Shown here in pieces: positions 27,296 to 34,136 of a DNA stretch of 63,283 nt. The stretch lies in NCBI GenBank assembly GCA_021792615.1, contig JAJYUJ010000015.1, positions 1-63,283 of the forward strand, read 5' to 3'. Every line of letters begins with the position of its first letter. Within the stretch, counting starts at the first letter, position 1. A model generated the notes under the pieces. The model had not been told where the DNA came from, ran no database searches, and saw nothing but the letters and a program-made list of their open reading frames with translations. This stretch comes from a bacterium (lineage in GTDB: Bacteria; JAMCPX01). The position numbers and the translations under genes were made by a program.

Positions 27296-28092
27296 TGTAG
27301 ACGCTGTTTAAGGTCAGCCTCTTTCAATATGCCTTTCGTGATCAAGAGTTCGATCAGTATATTCAAAAGCTCTCTGGTTTCTTTATTCATCAGGAGGTTT
27401 GTCAATTCCTGCGATAATGCCGTCTTTATACCGAGCGTTGAGTTGAGTATGGCTTTTGCTTCTTCGGGCAATTCCGAATCAAGGGAAGGTGGCGGGGACG
27501 GCTGCTGCATACCGCCCGGCTCATCACGGATAATAACCATTTCATCTTTTGAAGACTGCGGTGGCTGTGGTATTCCTGTCGGTTCGATGGAAAGAGCGTT
27601 TGCGTTGTCAATCGGTATTGAATTTTCCGTTGCAGGCTGCTGGGGCATGGGGTTGTAGTAATCCCGAATGCCTTTTGAAATAGCCGTATCCGCGGCGAGA
27701 ATGGGTTTTACGGTGTATCCCGTTAAAAACTGAATCTCATCAATCGCCTCTAAATTCGTAGGATCCGATGTAGCTATAAACAATGTTTTTTTTCCGCCCT
27801 CAACCTTTACGCCGAGGGGGAGAATGTTATGCTTTGTGGATACCTCTTCCGGTATGAGCTCAATCGAGGAAGGTGCTATCTTTATTTTGGTTATGTCGAC
27901 ATACTGAATCTTCAACTGCTGGCTCAGGAATTTAATGAGTTTTTCCTCGGTGATGAATTTTAAGCGTACAAAATGATTTCCAAGCCTGCCTCCCCATTTC
28001 TGCTGTTCGGACAGGGCCGACCGTAACTGAAATTGATCTATCAGGCCCGCTTCAACGAGTAAATCTCCCAATCTTTTTTTACTTTCACTCAT
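27292..28092 (-). CDS. Stand-alone MshEN (GspE N-terminal) domain protein, B
   Basis: A 266-residue paralogue of the following gene with the same layout: RLGDLLVEAGLIDQFQLRSA and RLGNHFVRLKFITEEKLIKF motifs, the ILPLGVKVEGGKKTLFIATS and DPTNLEAIDEIQF core, a Pro/Gln-rich linker (about 180-210) and a C-terminal helix LIELLITKGILKEADLKQRL. The start ATG at 28092 sits six bases after a TATAAT, so the message may be leaderless; another ATG five codons upstream overlaps that -10. The tandem pair most likely arose by duplication. Confidence 0.82.
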   Translation of the reverse strand: MSESKKRLGDLLVEAGLIDQFQLRSALSEQQKWGGRLGNHFVRLKFITEEKLIKFLSQQLKIQYVDITKIKIAPSSIELIPEEVSTKHNILPLGVKVEGGKKTLFIATSDPTNLEAIDEIQFLTGYTVKPILAADTAISKGIRDYYNPMPQQPATENSIPIDNANALSIEPTGIPQPPQSSKDEMVIIRDEPGGMQQPSPPPSLDSELPEEAKAILNSTLGIKTALSQELTNLLMNKETRELLNILIELLITKGILKEADLKQRLQ

Positions 28093-28098
28093 AATACT

Positions 28099-28126
28099 AT
28101 TATACATAATAAATAAAATAATTCAA
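28099..28126 (-). promoter_or_regulatory. Promoter of the MshEN pair, predicted leaderless
   Basis: On the minus strand TTGAAT (28121-28126) and TATAAT (28099-28104) are 16 bases apart. The ATG at 28092 begins seven bases after the -10, which is where transcription would start, and there is no Shine-Dalgarno sequence. Confidence 0.5.
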
Positions 28127-28153
28127 CAATTATGGATACGATAAACATAGTGC

Positions 28154-28182
28154 TTGACCTTTCGCATTCAACTAATTAAATT
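28154..28182 (+). promoter_or_regulatory. Candidate promoter of glutaredoxin-groES
   Basis: TTGACC (28154-28159) and TAAATT (28177-28182) are spaced by 17 bases. The transcript would have a leader of about 150 nt before the glutaredoxin ATG. No CIRCE element (TTAGCACTC inverted repeat) was found, so control differs from classical HrcA-regulated groE. Confidence 0.35.
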
Positions 28183-28338
28183 TTTAGGTGATTTTATTCA
28201 CGTTCGGAATGGCCCGGTTTTGAGCCGTGTACTTTTTAGCAGGGTAATACCGGGAAATAGTTGCAAGGGAAAGTACAGCAGCTTTACTAAAATAAGGGAG
28301 CCTGAGATATCGGGCGAATAATACAGGAGGTTAAAAAT

Positions 28339-28596
28339 ATGTCAGAAGAGGTAAAACAGCCGCCGGTCGTTGTATTTACGACGCCGACATGTTCGTGGTG
28401 CAAAAAAACAAAACAGTATTTAACGGAGCACAGAATAAGGTTTAAAGAGGTTGACATATCAAGGGATCAACAGGCAGCCAGGGACCTTGTGCGAAGGACG
28501 AATCAAATGGGGGTTCCGGTAACGCTCATCAACAACAGGCCTATTGTTGGTTTTAACAAAGGGGAAATAAATAGATTGCTAAATATAAAAGAATAA
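28339..28596 (+). CDS. Glutaredoxin-family protein
   Basis: An 85-residue thioredoxin-fold protein. The redox motif is TPTCSWCKKTKQYL (Cys-Ser-Trp-Cys), followed by the cis-Pro segment MGVPVTLINNRPIVGF and the C-terminal helix FNKGEINRLLNIKE. It is of the NrdH/YruB-like short type rather than a classical glutathione-dependent glutaredoxin, but the donor cannot be told from sequence. CAGGAGG precedes the ATG. Sixteen bases separate it from groES, so the two form an operon. Confidence 0.9.
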   Translation: MSEEVKQPPVVVFTTPTCSWCKKTKQYLTEHRIRFKEVDISRDQQAARDLVRRTNQMGVPVTLINNRPIVGFNKGEINRLLNIKE

Positions 28597-28612
28597 TATA
28601 AAAGGAGGTAGT

Positions 28613-28885
28613 ATGAAAATACAACCATTAGAGGACAGGGTTTTAATAAAACCCATGGAAGAGAAGGAGAAGAAGCAGGGATCCATTATCATTCCGGAAA
28701 CAGCCAAGGAAAAGCCACAGATAGGTACCATAGAGGCTGTAGGAACGGATGAAGAACTGCAAAAGATCGTAAAGGTCGGGGATAAGATTATTTATGGCAA
28801 GTACAGCGGCACCGAAATCGAGCTCGGTGGGATCAATTATCTCATTATCCAGAAAGCAGACCTGCTCGGAGTTTTAAAAGATTAA
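28613..28885 (+). CDS. groES: Co-chaperonin GroES
   Basis: A 90-residue co-chaperonin (Cpn10): MKIQPLEDRVLIKPMEEKEK, the mobile loop GSIIIPETAKEKPQIGT, GDKIIYGKYSGTEIELGG and YLIIQKADLLGVL. It caps the GroEL ring. AAAGGAGGT precedes the ATG. It is directly followed by a strong terminator and an unrelated cluster, so groEL is not downstream as in the usual groESL operon. Confidence 0.95.
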   Translation: MKIQPLEDRVLIKPMEEKEKKQGSIIIPETAKEKPQIGTIEAVGTDEELQKIVKVGDKIIYGKYSGTEIELGGINYLIIQKADLLGVLKD

Positions 28886-28891
28886 AAAAGT

Positions 28892-28917
28892 GTCCCGCCA
28901 ACGGCGGGACTTTTTTT
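28892..28917 (+). terminator. Intrinsic terminator after groES
   Basis: Perfect eight-base stem GTCCCGCC / GGCGGGAC with a three-base loop, followed by seven T. It begins seven bases after the groES stop codon. Confidence 0.92.
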
Positions 28918-28981
28918 ATCCCGTTAGAAAGTCTCTGAGAGCGGGAATGTGCTGGTTGAGCCACGTCCTTTCTAACGGGAT
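28918..28981. repeat. Dispersed palindromic element, copy B
   Basis: A perfect 14-base inverted repeat, ATCCCGTTAGAAAG at 28918-28931 and CTTTCTAACGGGAT at 28968-28981, spaced by 36 bases. The right arm plus its left neighbour (GTCCTTTCTAACGGG) is identical to the right arm of the element at 5581-5677. It lies between the groES terminator and the FlgT-like gene. Confidence 0.6.
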
Positions 28982-29003
28982 TTATTCGCGCGAGGGAGGT
29001 AGC

Positions 29004-30272
29004 ATGACTATTAAAAAGGTTGCGTTCGGCATATTTCTTGGCTTATTCATAATGTCCTTGCCGCTCAAGGCATTTGCCGGGAAAGCTGCGGAAAGCACGA
29101 ATCCCGGTGCCGGAGTACAGAAGGGGATAAAGGTTGTTACTGCTCAGGGAACGGCCATGATAAACAACGGTGATGAATCCTCTGCACGGAATGCGGCAAT
29201 ACATGATGCGCTGAGAAAGGCTGTTGAACAGGCAGTCGGGACGATCGTTTCATCGCAGACGACGGTGGAAAACTACACCTTATTGAGCGACAAAATATAT
29301 TCCAATACTTCCAGTTATGTCCATGATTACAACATCATCAAGGAAGGCCCCAACAACAATCTTTATACGGTGACCGTGCAGGCAACCATAGGTACAAAAC
29401 ACCTGAAAGACGATCTTGGAGCCATCGGACTGCTCATGAAACAAAAAAGGATGCCCAGTATCGCGGTAATTATTCTTGAACAGAACATAGGGCAGAAGAT
29501 GTTGGAGTCCGCATTGTTCTATGCTCCTCCGTCAGCGTATGAGGGAGATACAATCACAGAAGTTCATACGCTCCATGAGGCCGGGGATATGTCTATAGCC
29601 GAGAATGAGATGATCAAAAAGCTCCTCGATAGCGGGTTCAATGTCGTGGATGAAGCAGTGCTTTTACACGATATAAAACTGGCTTCCGGATACAGACTGC
29701 AAAGCCTCGACGATACCACCGTAAAAAATATCGGCAAACTTGCGAATGTCGATATCATTCTCTATGGGAAGGCTGTTGCAAAGCTTTACGGGAGAGTTGC
29801 TGGTTCCGAGATGAGATCCGCTCAGGCCGATGTCTCGCTCAGGGCTGTCGATACGGACGATGGGAGGGTGCTTGCATCCGGCGAACAACACGCCGCCTCT
29901 GTTCATATCGACACTATGACAGCGGGTAATGATGCGCTGAAAAAGGCGACGGATAAGCTTGCGGACAGTATGATAGCAACAATCCTGAATACCTGGAAGC
30001 AGCAGGTCAACAACGGCAACCTCATTACGCTGAACATTCTGGGTATTCATACTCCGGGGGACCTTGTTGAGTTGAAGGATCAGCTCATGTCCACGAGCGG
30101 TGTCCAGGAGGTGTATCAAAAGGAAATCGGTAACGGACAGGCCACCATGGACGTCAGTTACCAGGGAAATACCCAGGGACTCGTGAATTCTTTGCTTTCC
30201 AATAAAACCGTTACGGCGTTGTTTACCATTACTGCAACGACCATGAATACGGTTACGTTCCAAAAGAAATAA
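29004..30272 (+). CDS. Secreted FlgT-like protein
   Basis: A 422-residue exported protein. Residues 1-26 are a signal peptide ending LPLKAFAGKA. The N-terminal domain has the FlgT/LPP20 pattern (VTAQGTAMINNGDESSARNA then AIHDALRKAVEQAVGTIVSS), followed by a middle domain typical of FlgT/CsgG-like periplasmic assemblies and a C-terminal repeat of it. In Vibrio, FlgT forms the H ring of the flagellar basal body; no flagellar gene occurs here. The ATG at 29004 follows GAGGGAGGTAGC; a longer frame upstream runs through the groES terminator. First gene of a four-gene envelope operon. Confidence 0.78.
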   Translation: MTIKKVAFGIFLGLFIMSLPLKAFAGKAAESTNPGAGVQKGIKVVTAQGTAMINNGDESSARNAAIHDALRKAVEQAVGTIVSSQTTVENYTLLSDKIYSNTSSYVHDYNIIKEGPNNNLYTVTVQATIGTKHLKDDLGAIGLLMKQKRMPSIAVIILEQNIGQKMLESALFYAPPSAYEGDTITEVHTLHEAGDMSIAENEMIKKLLDSGFNVVDEAVLLHDIKLASGYRLQSLDDTTVKNIGKLANVDIILYGKAVAKLYGRVAGSEMRSAQADVSLRAVDTDDGRVLASGEQHAASVHIDTMTAGNDALKKATDKLADSMIATILNTWKQQVNNGNLITLNILGIHTPGDLVELKDQLMSTSGVQEVYQKEIGNGQATMDVSYQGNTQGLVNSLLSNKTVTALFTITATTMNTVTFQKK

Positions 30273-30284
30273 AATACGTTATAG

Positions 30285-30887
30285 ATGAAGAAGACTTTTA
30301 TTTTTATAGGTTCATTGGTGGCAGCGGTTGCCCTGTTGGCCGGCTGTGCTGGTAAACGTGCCGCGTCAATTCCGAATTATGGTCCGCCCATGCCGGACAG
30401 CATAGCCGTTATGCCGGTCATGAATGAGACCGTTGATATGAAGGCCCCGGGTGTTGTAAGACCGATTGTTTATCAAAAGATAATCGATTGGGGTTATGCA
30501 TCTCCTTCTCTCCAGACGGTCGATGAAATTCTTGTGCAGCACCATATTCACGAGGCAGGGGAGATAAACCAGTTTACGGCACAGCAGCTTGGCGAAATGT
30601 TCAGTGTTGATGCGATTCTGTATACAACGATAACAGACTGGTCTACGACATGGCTTGCCATCTATGCATCCCAGACAGTCGGCTTGCGGTTTGAATTGAG
30701 AAGTACAAAGGATAATCAACTCTTGTGGGATGGGCACGATACGGTGACAGAAAGGTCTATTGCCGGCAATGAACGTCAAATCGTGGGCCTTGCAGTCGCT
30801 GCCTCTCTATCCCCGTACCAGCCCCTTGTCCATAAAACAGTGAATCGTATATTCAGGAAATTGCCGTATGCACCGCATCATGACTAA
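30285..30887 (+). CDS. DUF799 / GNA1162-family lipoprotein
   Basis: A 200-residue lipoprotein with lipobox LLAGC (Cys21) and a DUF799 core: SIAVMPVMNETVDMKAPGVV, VDEILVQHHIHEAGEINQF, FSVDAILYTTITDWSTTW and LLWDGHDTVTERS. The fold is that of TolB-N-like anticodon-binding-type lipoproteins known from Neisseria GNA1162, encoded next to a CsgG homologue. It follows the FlgT-like gene by 12 bases without a clear ribosome site, so coupling is likely. Confidence 0.82.
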   Translation: MKKTFIFIGSLVAAVALLAGCAGKRAASIPNYGPPMPDSIAVMPVMNETVDMKAPGVVRPIVYQKIIDWGYASPSLQTVDEILVQHHIHEAGEINQFTAQQLGEMFSVDAILYTTITDWSTTWLAIYASQTVGLRFELRSTKDNQLLWDGHDTVTERSIAGNERQIVGLAVAASLSPYQPLVHKTVNRIFRKLPYAPHHD

Positions 30888-30923
30888 ACGAAATAAAAAG
30901 TTTCTCTACATAAGGAGGGCAGG

Positions 30924-31868
30924 ATGAGAAAACGTGGTGTTTTAAAATTTATTTTACAGGTAGTAACAATAAGCTTTGTTTTTACAAGTTGTGCAACAAC
31001 CTACAGGGAAACAAGGGTGCCGGGTCCGGCACAAGAGCCTGTTCAAGGAAGGATCCAAAACTACACAGGTCCAAAGAAGCGGGTATGCATCGTTGATTTC
31101 GTAAATAAGAGCGAATATGGCCAGGGCCGGCTTGGAAGGGCCGCTTCGGACATACTGGCGACAGAATTATTCAAGTCCGGTGCATTTATTCTGGTCGAAA
31201 GGGAGAAAATGCAGCAATTGCTCAATGAACAGTCGCTCGGACAATCGGGGGCCGTTAATCCTGCAACAGCCGCAAAAGCAGGCGAGTTGCTGGGCTGCGG
31301 AGCAATTGTAACGGGTTCTATTTCTCAGTTTGGCGTAAAAGTCCTTGGTTCTGATTACGGTGTTTACAAGCAAAAGGTGCAGAAGGCCGATTGTACGGTT
31401 GATGTGAGGGTTGTGGATACCACGACCGGACAGGTGCTTTTTGCTGACTCGGGCAAGGGTGAATATGAGAAAAAGGCAACCCAGGTGTTCGGCATGGGAC
31501 AATATGCCGGCTATGATGAGACGCTTGGACAGGAAGCTTTACGGGCTGCAATCACAAAGTTTATCGATAACCTCATTCAGCAATTACAAAGCGTGGAGTG
31601 GAGCGGAAGGATTGCAGGAATTCAGGGAAACAGGGTCTATCTGAATGCCGGCCAGAAAACAGGTCTCAAAAAAGGAGATGTACTTATTGTAACATCGCTT
31701 GGTGAGGAGATACGGGACCCACAAACAGGGCTTGTCATAGGCAGGGCACCGGGTCCGGTACTTGGCAGGTTGAGAATCATAGGATTTTTTGGTGATGATG
31801 GTTCTGTTGCTACCGTTGAATCCGGTGGCGGATTTAAGATAGGGGATCAGGTTAAATTGCCAAAATAA
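30924..31868 (+). CDS. CsgG-family outer-membrane lipoprotein
   Basis: A 314-residue lipoprotein (signal ends VFTSC) with a CsgG domain: RVCIVDFVNKSEYGQGRLGR, DILATELFKSGAFILVEREK, the Ala-rich helix and AIVTGSISQFG. CsgG proteins form a ring pore in the outer membrane for curli subunits or act in ring assemblies such as FlgO. The C-terminal 80 residues (GRIAGIQGNRVYLNAGQKTG) form a separate flagellar-T-C-like beta domain. AAGGAGGGC precedes the ATG. No curli subunit genes (csgA/csgB) are present. Confidence 0.87.
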   Translation: MRKRGVLKFILQVVTISFVFTSCATTYRETRVPGPAQEPVQGRIQNYTGPKKRVCIVDFVNKSEYGQGRLGRAASDILATELFKSGAFILVEREKMQQLLNEQSLGQSGAVNPATAAKAGELLGCGAIVTGSISQFGVKVLGSDYGVYKQKVQKADCTVDVRVVDTTTGQVLFADSGKGEYEKKATQVFGMGQYAGYDETLGQEALRAAITKFIDNLIQQLQSVEWSGRIAGIQGNRVYLNAGQKTGLKKGDVLIVTSLGEEIRDPQTGLVIGRAPGPVLGRLRIIGFFGDDGSVATVESGGGFKIGDQVKLPK

Positions 31869-31878
31869 GGAGGCAGTG

Positions 31879-32196
31879 ATGCAGAGAAAATTCATAGTAT
31901 TGATGTCTGTAGTGTTTCTCTTCTTCATGGGGTGTGCTTCGGAGACGTTGAAGGCTGTCAGCAATGACGGCCTCGTTAAAATAGTTGCGGAGCCAGGCAA
32001 TGCAAAGGTTTATGTTGACGGTAATGCCGTGGGACGGGCCAGGGAATTCAATGGGAATCCCGGTCTGCTCAGATTATCGCACGGTACGCATACTATAGAG
32101 TTGAAGAAGGACGGTTACCAATCATACATCCGAAGGGTGTTTGTCGGTAATGAGGCGATTGAGCCGATACATATAATGCTTATAAAGAATCAGTAG
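31879..32196 (+). CDS. PEGA-domain lipoprotein
   Basis: A 105-residue lipoprotein (lipobox FFMGC) whose mature part is a single PEGA domain: VKIVAEPGNAKVYVDGNAVG, then LRLSHGTHTIELKKDGYQSY. PEGA domains are small surface-layer-like beta modules. I use the ATG at 31879, five bases after AGGAGG; the adjacent GTG is too close. It ends the envelope operon, and a terminator follows. Confidence 0.8.
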   Translation: MQRKFIVLMSVVFLFFMGCASETLKAVSNDGLVKIVAEPGNAKVYVDGNAVGRAREFNGNPGLLRLSHGTHTIELKKDGYQSYIRRVFVGNEAIEPIHIMLIKNQ

Positions 32197-32201
32197 TTTC
32201 T

Positions 32202-32230
32202 GAGGGGAGCGTTCCCGTTCCCCTCTTTTA
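32202..32230 (+). terminator. Intrinsic terminator of the FlgT/DUF799/CsgG/PEGA operon
   Basis: Stem GAGGGGA (32202-32208) and TCCCCTC (32219-32225) with a ten-base loop, followed by TTTTATTAT. Confidence 0.8.
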
Positions 32231-32240
32231 TTATACATTT

Positions 32241-32795
32241 ATGACCATACCAAATCTTCTTTCTTTATTAAGAATTCTGTCTTTACCGTTTCTATTTTAT
32301 CTTATAAAAGATAATTATCCAACAGCAGCACTCTGGCTGCTCATAGGGAGCTGGTTTACGGATTTCTTGGATGGATTTATAGCAAGGACGTTTAATCAGA
32401 GATCAAAACTCGGCTCATACCTGGACCCGATAGCGGATAAGTTCGTCACCGCATCTTTATTTATTTTTCTGACCATCTATGACCGGATCCCTCTGTGGCT
32501 TACGGGCATAGTCGTCGGCAGGGACATAGTCATATTTGTAGGGCTGCTGGTAGTTTTTATACCGCAGAAATTTCCGGTTGCCGCCCCATCTTATCTTGGT
32601 AAATTTACAACCTTTTTTCAGGCCCTAACCCTGCTTATGGTAATGTCCGACAGGGTTCCGTCGTTAAAGGGATATCTAACCACGTTTTATTCTCCGGTAT
32701 TGTATGCGACAGCGGCACTCACCGTGCTCTCGTTTGTCCAGTATATTTCCCGGGGTATTTCCATGCTCAACAACGGGGTAACGACGGACAAATGA
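32241..32795 (+). CDS. pgsA: CDP-alcohol phosphatidyltransferase (phosphatidylglycerophosphate synthase)
   Basis: A 184-residue membrane enzyme with MTIPNLLSLLRILSLPFLFY and the metal-binding signature DFLDGFIARTFNQRSKLGSY LDPIADK, i.e. DG-x2-AR-x8-G-x3-D-x3-D. It transfers phosphatidate from CDP-diacylglycerol to glycerol-3-phosphate. About five hydrophobic helices. No ribosome site is visible before the ATG, which lies ten bases after the preceding terminator; the message may be leaderless. Close relatives use other alcohols, so pgsA is the likely but not only option. Confidence 0.85.
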   Translation: MTIPNLLSLLRILSLPFLFYLIKDNYPTAALWLLIGSWFTDFLDGFIARTFNQRSKLGSYLDPIADKFVTASLFIFLTIYDRIPLWLTGIVVGRDIVIFVGLLVVFIPQKFPVAAPSYLGKFTTFFQALTLLMVMSDRVPSLKGYLTTFYSPVLYATAALTVLSFVQYISRGISMLNNGVTTDK

Positions 32796-33293
32796 GTGGG
32801 GATCCTGTTGAACAAAAAAGACACAAATGATCTGTTTATTCCCGGACTCGGCGGGATCAGGATCACGGTCTCTGACAGGGGGGTTACCGGCATTCAGTTC
32901 ATGCGGCGCACTTCTCATACTCGCAGGAAAGCGGGATTAGCACGCCCGTCCCCGGAAATACTGCGTACAACGATAAAAGAATTACGGCTCTATGCCCTGG
33001 GCAGGTTGAAAAAGTTTTCCGTGCCTGTCGATATATCCCGTGTCTCAGACTTTACAAAACTTGTTTTGCAGAAGACAAAAAAAATACCCTACGGCAGGAC
33101 ACTCAGTTATAAGCAGCTCGCGTCTGCTCTCGGCCGTCCGAACGCAAGCAGGGCTGTCGGCAACAGTCTCGGCAAGAACCCGGTACCGATCATCATTCCC
33201 TGCCACAGGGTTATAAAGACCGACGGCTCACCCGGCGGATACAGTTCCGGCGCGGCAATGAAAAAGAAATTGCTGGGGATCGAGAAAAATTAG
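32796..33293 (+). CDS. ogt: Methylated-DNA-protein cysteine methyltransferase
   Basis: A suicide alkyl-acceptor protein of about 165 residues. The active site is PIIIPCHRVIKTDGSPGGYS with the acceptor Cys in PCHRV; the helix-turn-helix and Arg/Asn finger lie in YKQLASALGRPNASRAVGNS. It repairs O6-methylguanine. The first codon is GTG (32796) directly after the pgsA stop; a TTG at 32808 has a better-placed GTGGGGAT ribosome-like sequence and may be the real start. Confidence 0.9.
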   Translation: MGILLNKKDTNDLFIPGLGGIRITVSDRGVTGIQFMRRTSHTRRKAGLARPSPEILRTTIKELRLYALGRLKKFSVPVDISRVSDFTKLVLQKTKKIPYGRTLSYKQLASALGRPNASRAVGNSLGKNPVPIIIPCHRVIKTDGSPGGYSSGAAMKKKLLGIEKN

Positions 33294-33332
33294 TTTGAAC
33301 CTGCTCTCTTCTATTGTAAGGGTAAGTGTTAT

Positions 33333-34013
33333 TTACTGCTTTTGAGCAGTCAGTTTAAGGATCTTTTTATAGACCTGTGCGTCTTTGCCGGGTTGGTTGA
33401 ACGCCAGTTCTCCTAAGAATTTTCTGCCGAGCAATAAGGACAGGGTATGTGCATTTGTCTTTTTTGCAATGGTGTTTTTGGGTGATGTATTGTTCAGGAC
33501 AACGCCGGTCAGCTTCAACCCGTGCGCTTTGATATAGTCAACGGTGAGCAGGACGTGATTCATGACGCCCAGTTTGTTTGCAGCTACGACGAGGATGGAA
33601 AGTGAAAGTCCGCGTGCCAGATCGGCATAAGAATAATTCTTTGTAATGGGCACCAGTAAACCACCCGCGCCTTCGACGACAACGAGATCGTGTTGCAGGG
33701 AGAGTCTCCGGTAAACTTTTTTAATGGTACCCAGGCGAACACTCCTGCCTTCGAGCCTTCCGGCAACATACGGTGCAACCGGTGTTTTGAAACGGCTTGG
33801 ATTTACCCTGTCTATATCATTCATGCCACAAGCTTTCATAAGCCGCATGGCGTCTGACGGAATAAGCCGGTTGCCGGAGTGTCTGCATCCGGTTTCCCAT
33901 GGCTTCATTGCTGTAACTTTTATACCGTTGTCCTTCGCAAATTCTATTATTCCCAATGCGGCATATGTTTTACCCACACCCGTATCCGTACCTGTTATTA
34001 AAATTCCCTTCAC
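33333..34013 (-). CDS. bioD: Dethiobiotin synthetase
   Basis: A 226-residue ATP-dependent enzyme closing the ureido ring of dethiobiotin. P-loop ITGTDTGVGKTYAAL, substrate Lys in TAMKPWETGC and the VVEGAGGLLVPI loop are all present. The start is GTG at 34013, seven bases after GGTGAGGTG. It is 20 kb from bioF and bioB, which are also in the window, and it diverges from thrC. It converges with ogt. Confidence 0.93.
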   Translation of the reverse strand: MKGILITGTDTGVGKTYAALGIIEFAKDNGIKVTAMKPWETGCRHSGNRLIPSDAMRLMKACGMNDIDRVNPSRFKTPVAPYVAGRLEGRSVRLGTIKKVYRRLSLQHDLVVVEGAGGLLVPITKNYSYADLARGLSLSILVVAANKLGVMNHVLLTVDYIKAHGLKLTGVVLNNTSPKNTIAKKTNAHTLSLLLGRKFLGELAFNQPGKDAQVYKKILKLTAQKQ

Positions 34014-34080
34014 GCTTTTTCACCTCACCGGGATTATTTAGCAAATATATTGATTTTATACAATTGCTTGACTATAAATT

Positions 34081-34110
34081 TATAATGTATACTTAATAGT
34101 TGAGTATACT
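34081..34110. promoter_or_regulatory. Operator-like inverted repeat between bioD and thrC
   Basis: TATAAT at 34081-34086 is followed by GTATACT (34087-34093) and AGTATAC (34103-34109), an inverted repeat with a nine-base gap. It lies in the thrC promoter region. It does not match the BirA consensus arms (TGTAAACC / GGTTTACA) closely, so the regulator is unknown. Confidence 0.35.
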
Positions 34111-34136
34111 ACTAAAGATTAGGAAAGGGAGGTAAA

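Noticed and set aside
28108-28338. CIRCE heat-shock operator before glutaredoxin-groES
   Set aside because: The TTAGCACTC inverted repeat is not present.
29004-31868. Curli secretion locus
   Set aside because: CsgG is present but there is no csgA, csgB, csgE or csgF.
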